DNA from: Anthostomella pinea
Taxonomy: Eukaryota > Ascomycota > Sordariomycetes > Xylariales > Xylariaceae
Assembly (NCBI GenBank): GCA_963556695.1
Contig: CAUWAG010000010.1
Coordinates: 1,426,001 to 1,490,000 of the forward strand
Direction: 5' to 3'
DNA: 64,000 bases
In this document: positions 1-10,600 of the stretch, one piece after another
Position numbering within the stretch: the stretch's first letter is position 1
Layout of the letters: the number at the start of each line of letters is the position of its first letter
Notes under the pieces: model-generated
Database searches by the model: none
Told to the model about the DNA's origin: nothing
The model's input: only the letters and a program-made list of their open reading frames with translations
Program-made: the position numbers and the translations under genes

Positions 1-298
1 TTCCGTGACCGCGGCACTCGCTGACTCCTTGAGTAGCAAGTTGGTAGCCTCTGTGATGAATTCTGGCCTCACAGAGAGATTAATGGCATCTAAGCGGTTA
101 ATATAAGCACAGACGGCCTTTTCTTGTATTGTATTCAGCTTGGTGGGTGGTTCTCGTGGTCCTTTTTTTGGAAGGGATGCCCTGCAGGCAGTTGTGGAAG
201 CGCTCCCTTGGAACCCCGAATTGGCGGCAGATACCGCGTTTGGAGACATCCAGATGCTCGTCAACGTATCCTACGACTTCGTGAATACGGGATTCCAT
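1..298 (-). pseudogene. Decayed pogo-type transposase, N-terminal helix-turn-helix part
   Basis: Reading leftward from 298, the translation resembles the N-terminal DNA-binding region of fungal pogo/DDE1 transposases: a helix-turn-helix stretch containing ICRQFGVPRERF, then a basic linker. Around position 145 the homology moves to another frame, which continues with EKAVCAYINRLDAINLSVRP and runs off the left edge. That second stretch matches the usual 'ALC-YI-RLD-INL' segment just before the CENP-B-like domain. The frame change means the copy is broken. Only the N-terminal part lies in the window, so the catalytic domain cannot be judged. Family assignment is by recognition and is fairly secure; the exact subfamily is not. 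Confidence 0.7.
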
Positions 299-687
299 CG
301 TAAAAAAGTCGTCTGTCTAAAAAGGCAATGAGTTTGATGTGGTTTTGGCTGGAGGGTGGTTATTTCGGAAGACTGGTGTGTTATTGTGGTTGGTGTGCTA
401 CTGTGGTGAGCACCACTTTACGTGGTGAGCCCTGGCGAGGTGGAAAGTGGTGCGGGGCACGGGTAGAGGGGCACATGCGACATGCAATGACGGGGCTGAG
501 GGGCAAGGGGCGTCGGCCTGGGCGGTCTGGCAATGACCGCTCTTGGGCCTGGCTCTTTGATTCAGATGTTCGGACCTACATACATTACTACGGACAACGC
601 GTGGCCAGGCTCCCACGATTAATACCAACAACTTCCCGCGGACAGAGCCGGAGAACCTATGGAGAAGATGAGCGCAATACCCAAATC

Positions 688-3480
688 ATGAGTCCTCGAA
701 AGCGTGCCCGACCCAACCCCTGCTCCGAGGAGAGCACAACAAGCTTGCCTGCAACGCTATCATCACAGGCCGGCAGCGTGTCGTCACAGGTCTCCAACGC
801 ATCACCAGCTTTACCCGCAGCGCCTGTAGGCCGGGAGATGCGGCCACCAACGCGAACCGACTTGGACGCTTCCAATACTACACCTGCTGCAAGGGCGAGT
901 AATGGAAATCAAGTGGGTTGCCTCTTTGGTCCGTAGATGCTGCCTCGAGTTGTCTTTGCTGACGAGCGCGTCTTAGGTACGGAAATCACGGAGTTGGTAT
1001 GGCTCTTTGGCCCAGAAATCTTCGGCCTCGACTCAAGTAGCTCGCGAGCACATCATGGGAGGCACATTGCGGTCGCGAGTCGCCCCAGACTTCAGCCGTT
1101 ACGACACCAGCAAAGGCGAGGGTTCCGCAGAGTCGGACACACAGTCCATCAAGACGCTACCTAAGATCTCGGAAAGCGAAGCACAACATAGACCACACGA
1201 TGGCAAACCAGACGGTGCCAAACCAGACGATGGCGCGAGTTCTACGAAGAACCCAGAAGAGTCGGCGCAAGCAGACAGAACTCGCGGCGACCTGGCCCTG
1301 AAAGATCAGACCAAAGATGTCACTACCCCAAGTAACGGAGAAACAGACATATCGCCAGAGGAGGCACAAAGGCCCACTTCCTCAGGCTGGTTATCGTGGT
1401 TTGGGAGACCACCACTGCCGGAAACGTCTCCGGCGACAGGCGACAAATCGGACATCGACCCCCCTAAAGAATCACAGCCTATTCAACCAGAGCCACAACA
1501 GGACCCCCCGGCTGAGACTCAAGTGCCACCGGAAACACCGAAACCTGCACAAACGCCAACTTCATGGTTCGGACTTTGGTCTACATCGGCATCAGCTACA
1601 GCCCCTGAAGACACGGCACCAGCAGCTACGGCTGGCCCAGACAGCCTGTCCGCTGTAGCTAAAGAGACCCAGGATGTAGTTATGGAAGGCGCCGCTACTC
1701 CCGCCCCTCCTGCGGCGGCATCAACTCAACCATCCGCTGGTTCGACTTGGGCGTTCTGGTCAAGAGACACAGGCTCGAATGAGACAGTCAAGAGCGGCGA
1801 GGCGCCAGAGCAGGGGGAATTGGCTGTTATTGGTGATGGCTCAGAAGCCAGCCCAAGAAGATCATCTGGCGTTCAAGCCCACGAAGCTGCACCGTCCTTG
1901 AAGGGTTCACCCGTCAAGGCTGCGAAGGAGTCGTTAACGAAAGCGAGTTCTTCACTCAGGCACAAGAGAGTCCGACCACGATCAATGGACATCGATGAGC
2001 CGTCATCCGCAAGACCGAATTCTCCGCAGTCGGATTCTTCGATCAAGACAGCACCGGCTAAACCGACTACACCTGTATCAATCAAAGGACCTTCACAAAA
2101 TCTACTCCTGCCATCCTTTCACAGCACATACCGCTTGAAGGAGAATCCATCAATCATAAAGCAAATCACCCAGCTACTCCTTCGTACCCAACAGCCATCT
2201 GCCAACCATGTTAATCTTTCCAAAGAACCGCCTAGGATCAAGAAGGCCATTGCCATTGGTGTACATGGCCTCTTCCCTGCTAGCTATCTACGAGCGATGA
2301 TAGGGCAACCAACTGGAACCTCCATTCGTTTCGCTAATCATGCAGCCGAAGCCATTCGGAAGTGGGCTGAGAAGCATGGTAGCAGTGACTGTGAGATCGA
2401 AAAGGTGGCTCTTGAAGGTGAAGGAAAGATAGCAGACCGGGTCGACAATCTCTGGAAGCTTTTGCTAAACTGGATTGAGCATATCCGGAGTGCCGATCTG
2501 ATCGTTCTCGCGTGTCACTCTCAAGGGGTTCCGGTTGGCTTCATGTTGTTGGCTAAGCTGATCGATTTAGGAATCATCACCAACGCGCGAATTGGCGTCT
2601 GCGCCATGGGTATGTTATGAGTCCACTGCAGTCGGATTTTGTGACTAATCTCTGTGGCAGCTGGAGTTTCGCTCGGGCCCTTCCCCGACTACAAGTCTAG
2701 CGTGGGCATGATCATGGGAACTGCTGCTGAATTGTGGCAATTCGCCGATCCGGAGAGCGAGATAACCAAGAGATATGAACATGCCTTGCAGGTTGTCGTC
2801 AACTACGGCGCCCGTGTCACGGTAAGACCGATACGAAGCACATCACCTCACTGTTCTTAAGGAGGGACTTACTGACGCTTGCGCTGTGCAGTACATCGGC
2901 AGTATTGACGATCAGCTGGTCCCGATGGAGTCGGCGATATATTCGCCCGCATCCCACCCCTACATTTACCGCGCTGTCTTCATCGATGGACGTATACATG
3001 CTCCAGACTTCATCGCTCATCTCGTTGGGTTCGCCCTGAAACTCCGAAACCTCGGCATCTCCGACCATGGACTGATTCGGGAGCTCTCAATACCGCTTGC
3101 GGGCAGTCTCTACGGTGGCGAGGGACATTCCAGACTTTATGATGATGAGCAGGTTTACGAGTGGGTGCCATCACAAAAAGCCCCCTTTCTCGTGGGCAAC
3201 GTGGCTAACTATTCCAAGCCTGGCGATCTCACACGCTCTGGAGACGACCAGTGTGTCTGGAGTGCCTTGTCAAGTTCAAAAACACGAAGGACTGACTAGT
3301 CCTCCCAATCCATACGTATTGCCTTGGATTATGAGAGGATTGCTGGAAGAGGACTTTGTTAAAACGGAGCTGCATTCGGAAACGACAGAGCTGCTGAAGC
3401 AGTTTGATGACTGGACACCTAACACGAAGGCATTGAAGGATGTCAAGTATAGACTAGAGGCTGTCAGGTCGAAACTCTAG
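688..3480 (+). CDS. Mil1/YML020W-like putative alpha/beta-hydrolase (lipase-like)
   Basis: Five exons: 688-912, 977-2609, 2661-2821, 2892-3160, 3219-3480, giving 849 residues. All introns are GT-AG, 51-70 nt, with CTRAC- or CTAAY-like branch sites. The ATG at 688 (MSPRKRARP) was chosen because splicing at 912/977 restores a conserved 'RSWYGS' segment; the long frame of the second exon has no ATG until about 1055. Residues 76-400 are rich in Ser, Pro and Thr and probably disordered, with W-rich islands such as SWLSWFG. The hydrolase core begins near 495: GVHGLFP at about 503 would form the oxyanion region, and CHSQG at 588-592 is the nucleophile elbow (Ser590). Yeast Mil1 binds the AP-1 adaptor and is a putative lipase; the reaction is unknown. 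The family call is by recognition, the enzymatic role is inference. Confidence 0.78.
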
Positions 3481-4644
3481 CCTTGCCGCTGCTAGTAAAC
3501 GACGGAATGTTGATGTGTATGCGGCGAATAAATCAGTGGATGGATGTACACACAGAGGTTACTTAGGGTGTTGGCGTCTGCTGTTCGGTCAAGGTGCTCT
3601 GGTCGGGTTGAGAGCAATGCCATTTAGAGGACTAGGGAGTTATTACGGGGTATTCGACAACTGTACAATGGGCGCATCCATATCACCGGCTTACATAGAA
3701 AAGTAGATCTGTAGAGCTGACGGATCGGAGTAAACCAGCTTCGAGTTCATCTAATAAAGCCGTTGCATGCTACGATCACCTCATCTGGATGGATTTGTAA
3801 TGTCAAAAAGGGGCACATGTAGACAGACATTGAAGCGGCCCGATGGAATGGATCCCCTGACGAATGACACGCCGTTAAAGCCTTTGGCAGACAGCGGGCG
3901 GGCCTTGCCGCTCGGCCTATTTGCTGGTCTTGAAGTTACGCAGGTGCGGCTCTTAATCAAGATCACTAGGTAGATTAATAAGCTGTTAGGCCGGAGTTCG
4001 GGAATAAGGAATTATCGGCAACATTGCGTTGTGACGTCCTTGAGATCGTGATTCTCTTTGTCGATTACACGAGTCAAATCGCTCTGCTTTGCACCTGCCG
4101 TCTTTATGGTAGCCAGTCAGGCCGGTCGCCTAATCCACTTTGCGCCCGGGCAGCCCGGTCGGATTGAGCATTTCTGCATACTAGCTTATGTAGTGACGTG
4201 CATACTATTGCTAGTACAGACATATCGAGCATTCCTTCTCCCCTGTTCGCAACTTGTCGACTCGCGCATCCGCAACCCACCAGCGGCACACCCGCAGACC
4301 CGGGAGCGTCCTGGCACAGACACGACTATCTAGAGGATACTGCGCGAGACGCATCCGACACTCATTAGTCTACGACCGCGATCCTCCCTCGAGCTCGAGC
4401 TTTGCAAGTGTACGCCCGAAAGCCTTTTTTGTGGAGGAAGCTCGGTATCAACGGATCCCCCACTGCGCAACGAAATGGACACTCGCAAGCAACCGGCACC
4501 TGAATGATGATGCAGGGACCGCAAGCATTGAACGCGACAACGTACGTCTGGACGCTGTGTTGGACCCTTCCGCTGGCCGTCTATGCTGACGATAGCCTCT
4601 ACCAGCCACGACAGCGGCACGCGCTTGCCTGAGGTGGAATCGCC
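3481..4644. other. Intergenic region, Mil1-like gene to FMP27
   Basis: About 1.2 kb with no supportable gene. It should hold the 3' end of the hydrolase transcript and the FMP27 promoter and leader. Several short ATG frames lie between 4058 and 4620 and could act as upstream ORFs if the FMP27 leader starts that far upstream. No tRNA or repeat was recognised. Confidence 0.6.
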
Positions 4645-7600
4645 ATGGCGCTCCTTAACCCGACCTTCATTTTCGGCCTATTCGTCCTCCTCTACCTCTC
4701 CTCCTTCGTCCTCTTCGCCGTACTGCGCATCGTCACCGGCATATCGATACAACGGATCGGATACTTCTCCTTGCGCCGACTGGCTTATACCCCCAGAGAT
4801 GGCATCAAGCTCGAGATCCGCGGCCTCGGCCTCACTCTTCACCGTCCGACTTTCTCTCAGCCGACCTGGCTCAGTGTCGTTGTCAGCGAACTCGTGGTGA
4901 CAGTGGACGTCAAAGAACTAGAAGGACAAAAACACAATCTGGCCCAGCCTGGTGAAAGCGAGACCGAAAGCACTGAGGACTTACGAGATGCCAAACCAAA
5001 GCCAGCGCCGAGGAGCCCGCTCCAGAGGCGGGCAACCTTCGAGGCCGCCCGGAGCGCGACATGGAAACAATTGACTAAAATCAAAGAGCGCATTAAGCGG
5101 CTGCATCGCAATGTTCGCTGGCTTCGGATGGTTGATGTGGTGGCCACGGATTCAGCCGTTCACATCGTTGACGTGGGCAAAGTCCAAGTTGGCAGCTTCA
5201 CCATTGCCTTGGACACCCGACATCGGATGGGCGACCGTGCCCGATTCTTCTTCCAGTCCAGAGCCGAGAAGCGTCGCCAGACACAGCCCGCGGAATGGAT
5301 CGTGACCTTGCGGAGTATCCTCTTCACAGCCAAGGGCGGCGAAGCCGTCGAAGTCCTCGACAGCGCCGCGCTTAATGTACATGGCTTTTTATACGCCAAC
5401 CTGGACGGGCTACGAGACGCATCCATAGCATTGAAGTTTGGCAGGGTGCACATTCCTTACGATGACGTGCAAATCTGCGTCGAGCGTTACCAAAGGTCCA
5501 GGCGTCAGTATTCGAATACCTATACACAGGCTGAGTCAATCGAGATCTCGGTGGACAAAGTCATTCAAGAGATCGATACACCCGGTAGCACTGATCAAGA
5601 CTTGATGCAGACCGTGTCTGATTCCAAGGAATTTGTGAGCTCAATTCTTCGGGGAATCAAAGAGATCCAATTCGCCGTGAGCTTCGTCAGTCTCACCAAG
5701 AGAATGACCGCCGTGCGATCAGCCGGGTCGCCTTTGCTGTTGAACGCATCGATGAAGGAGGTTGGTATAGACCTTCATCGCTTGGATCCGAAGTCCCCAG
5801 CACATCGTATGTACTTTCCTTCCAAGGACATTGCACACGAGGCTCTTGTTGCAGCTTTATCTATCTCGGTAGGATTGGACGATGGCCACGGCAAGCCAGA
5901 AAGGGTGTTGTACGTGCCTATGGCTACGACGACCGTCAAAACAACTCTACCCTCCAAGACCGTGGAACTGTCCGGTGTTGGGAGTGCCGAGGAGAGAAAC
6001 GCCAACATACTGTTCGCCAACTCTGTTGTCACCTCTCCGTCTGTTGATCTCGACCCAAAACATCTTCCTGTGCTCATAGCACTGCTTCAAGCTCGGCCGA
6101 AGTCCCCCAAGGCGCACGCGCAGCAGAGGCATATGCTGATCTCCCGGCTGCTCCCCAAAGCTAACATCAAATTCTCAATGCATGAGCCTGTCATCAGGAT
6201 CGCATTACCTCCAGTGGAAACGACTGATGACCCGGACGACTTCGACCTGATCATATCTTCCATATCCTCCATTTCTCTTGACGTCGAGTCATTCCACTCT
6301 ACCGTGGAAGACCTGCACTATTCTATAGCTTCGTCAATGCGAGTACAAACTCATCATCTATACTACCAAACCACTCAGGGCAACCGGTTTGATCTGATCG
6401 ATACGGAGTCCTTCGACTTGAAGGTCCAGCTGTCAGCGACGCCAGACGTCCATATCGTTGCGCAAGGACATCTCCAAACACTTGCAATTCGCATGACGCG
6501 GCCTGAGATCACAAAAGGCTTGCGCCAGATAGTCAGCCAGCTCAAGCCGAAAGTAGAGCCTGACAAGCGGGCTGGGTCTAAAACAGCAAGCTCGCAGAAC
6601 TTCCTACGAGCTCTGCCACAATGGCTACTCCATTTCTCAGTTCAGGTTGAAGATTTCAGCGCAGAGTTGACCGGGGTTGACGAAGACTTTCCTGGCAACA
6701 CACGCGGTGTTGTCCTCATGGTTGATACGTGGTCAACAGAGTATCGCGCTCAGAGGCTGGATAATCTCAAACAACGACCGACCTCGAGGAGACGAGCGGC
6801 GAGTCGATCTTTTGCCCCAGATGGCGACTTCTTGAACTCTATATCGGTGCCACCATCCCCGCGCAGAAAACCCCAGAATGACGGTGATGGACGAAGGATC
6901 GCTGTTCACGTACGAGGCCTTGAGGCGTTCATAGTCGAGGCCCCCGAGAAATGGGAAGTCGAGCCATTTGTTCACATGCCACGCTTCGAGGTAGCCTTCT
7001 CAACCCACAGTGATGCGCACAGCGCTATCCTGCATGTACACTCTCACGTACGGACCCTACTCATTCGGTACTCTCTCTTCCGTCATTATTCCCTCGGTAT
7101 CGCTGTCATGGTGCTACGAAAAGCATTCATGAGAGGACCACAGCATGGGACACCGGCGAATCCACCGACTGACCGTTTGTCACCTCTCTCACTTTCGACA
7201 GATTCGCCGATGACAAACCAGATGGATCCCTTCTTCCGTCCCATGAAAGAGCTGGTAACAGTCGATTTCAAAGCTGCGTTGGTCCAGGTCAAGGCCGAAA
7301 TGCCGTCTGACCCTCCTCTGATGATGCAGATTTACAGCATGGAAGCAGGTCGTCAACGATGGTCACCCCCCTTCTTCTACGCCAAGCTAGTACGCTTGTA
7401 TGCTGGCGCCCCCAGAATGCAAGGTGTCTGGGCCCGGATCGCCAGCATCAAGACGATTCGCTTGGACTATCGAGAGTCTCGGAGAAAGACGTCAACAGGG
7501 GCCTTTCAAGATGAGAGGATGTTCGATGTGGTGACAGAGGCCATGAGGCTGGCGGTGCCGCACGAGCTCATCATCAACAAAATCTCGGACAACCTCATTA

Positions 7601-10600
7601 ATGTCATCAAAGCGAGTTCGCAGCTACACCATCGATTCAAAACTGGAACTAATGAATACATACTGGAGAAGACAGCAGAGGAGCCAAAGAACGTGCCCAA
7701 AATCTCTCTGAGGACTCGCACCCTTTTGTTTGAGCTCGAGGACGGGGCGTTTGAGTGGAAACTAGGGATGATATACAGGGCAGGCCGCGTTGAACAGCTT
7801 CAACGGCTTGCGCGCGAGGAGGCATACCGCGTCAAAGTGAAAAAGATCCACGAGAAAGAAATCAGGAAGGGTTCGAGCCGAAACCGCAACCGCTCGGCCA
7901 TGACAAGAGGCCGTGCTATGGACAACACTTCGTCGGCACGTAGTAGGAGCGAAGCTGGCGCGAATCAACCGTCTCGCGATGGGCGCTCTCGCAGCGAAGT
8001 TCCTCGAGGCAGGAATCCTCGTTACGATCCAGAATGCGTTCGCGGCATGAGTGGCAGTGCTCACGTCACAATACAAGAAGCCAGGAGTAGGCTGCACCAG
8101 CATAATGCCCAAAGCTGGAAGAAACGCATCGATCGGCACTGCCTCATAGCGAAAGATGGGATGAATGAGATTCGCGGGCTTTTCTGGGGACCAGATCATC
8201 TCCCGGACGATTTTGAGGACACCGAGAGAATCCTCGAGGTGCCGCAACGGCCAGCGCTAATGTCCACGATCATCACCGACTTACACGTCACCATCGATAA
8301 ACCCTCGTTTCCTCTCCAGAAGCTGCCCGACTTTCTGCACAAGGTCGGAAAGGGGATGCCAAAGGACATGAAGTATTCGCTTCTCATGCCAATGAACGTA
8401 CAGATCAACATGAGCGAGGCTAGAGTGAGTCTCCGAGACTATCCTCTGCCGTTACTTCATGTCCCGGCGTTGAAACCCGGCCAGTCCTCAAAGCTCCCAG
8501 CGTTGTCACTCAAAACGGATTTTGTCATTGCAGAAGAGTTTCGTGGCAACGAATCATCTCGAAGGATACGAGTCCAAATCACACCTGTGAGCAATCTGGA
8601 ACCTGGTATGCCTAATGGAAGTTTCGCCATCGATGTTCGCCGTACCATAGGTCCAGTCAAGTCTTACTCGGACATGCATGTCGACTTGAATACTGCCTAT
8701 CCCACCAGAATCACATGGGGACCTTCTTACCAACCAGCCATTCAGGACATGATGATGGGCATCGAGTCGTTCACTAAGCCGCAATTGGATCCTTCCGAAC
8801 GTGTTGGGTTCTGGGACAAGATCAGGCTGAATTTCCACTCCCGTGTCAGGGTTGCGTGGAAAGGTGGTGGTGATGTGCATCTCGCTCTAAAGGGCACCAG
8901 AGACCCTTACCATGTCACTGGCAATGGCGCTGGATTCTTGATGTGCTGGCGGAACAATGTCAGATGGAACATTCATACAGACGACGACCCGAAGAAACTC
9001 ATGACTGTGGACAGTGGCGAATATGTCCTTGCCGTTCCCGACTACAGCCACCAGGTCAGAGAAGCAGCACGTGGAGTTGAAGAGAACGAAAGCATGACCA
9101 GCGAAAACAGTTACAAGTCCGGTGCAGTCTTCAAGAAGGTAGTGATGAAACTGTCAGGCAACGTCCAATGGATGGCCGGGCTTGTTTTCGAACGAGCTAT
9201 AGAGCGTGGCCACCGGAGCTTCGAGTTCAAACCGCACTACGACGTCGTCCTGAAATCTCCAATGCACGCCAAGTCAGATGACGGAGGTCTCCCATACGAT
9301 GCTTTCCGAGGCTTCAGGAGCCAGTACATACACCTTTCTATCGCTGTCAGAGCACCAGTTGACCGCGACTGGACCTCTTCGGAATTACAGCCATCTAGGA
9401 GTTACAATACTGTACACTTGACACCCAGGTTCTTCACCCATTTCTATGCTTGGTGGTCTTTGTTCAGTGGTCCGATGTCTCTGCCCATACGCCAAGGATC
9501 CCTCTGGCCAGGAAGAGAAAAGAACAGCAAGAAGTTTGGAAGGCATCTAGGCACGATCAAGTACAACCTGCTTTTAGCACCTCTATTCCTCAGCCACATA
9601 TATAAGCACAAAGATGCTGAAGACTACTCCGAGAATTCCGTTTCTGCCACTGGCATCAAAGTCAGATTCGATAGCTTCATGCTCGATATCCACCAACGCC
9701 GAGAGGAGTTCAACACGCGGGACCGCGGACGCAAGACCAAGGGCAAAACGACCGGAATGAAGATTCATGCAGCTCAGCTTGATCTTGTGTCGGCGGATAT
9801 ACGTGCCGTTTCTGCTAGTATCAAAGGCACAACAAGTGAAGCAATCCAGAAGAACTCGGTCACAACACTGATCACGCAACAAGAAGACATCGGAAATGAC
9901 CTCTCCAACTTCACAATTCCCGATCACGACTTCAGCTGGATCGACATGGATGATTTTGTTGAGCTTGACTGGATCCTTCCATCGGAACCAAACCCAGACA
10001 CCAAGATCCTACCCCTGGCGTATGCTCCCCGTGTCACTTATTTCAGACAGACCGACATTGGTGGTACTATCGACGGCGACCCCGATCGCGCCAGTCCTTT
10101 CGGCGATGAGCCGTCGCACTTTTGCATAATGAGCCAAGACGACGACCCTAGGAGGGTTCAGTCGCAGCTCATCAAAAAGCGCCTAGATCAGCTGGAAGTC
10201 CAGATCACGAATAACATACGCAACGTTGACGATGCTGAGTTGCGTATGTTAGAAAAAGATAGGAATGACCTCGGTCTAAAGGCAGAGTACGAGAGTCTCA
10301 GCAGGCATACCGGAGTCCTACAAGAGAAACGGGCGTTCATGGAGAGCATGCTACGGCAGATGGACTTCAAGATCGATGACAATGGCCGAAGCGAGAGCTC
10401 AGGCAGCAGCAAAGTCCCAAGCCAGAAAAACGAGCCCCCAATTGAGAACGGCGAAGGGAAGGTCAAGGTACCTACTGGGGCGGAGTTCGCGAGCGACTTC
10501 AAGAACAGATTTGTTGTCCACAATATGCAGCTCAAATGGAACAATCTGCTGCGCAATATCGTTCTGCGGTACAGCCACCAAGTCAGTCAACGACGAGGTT

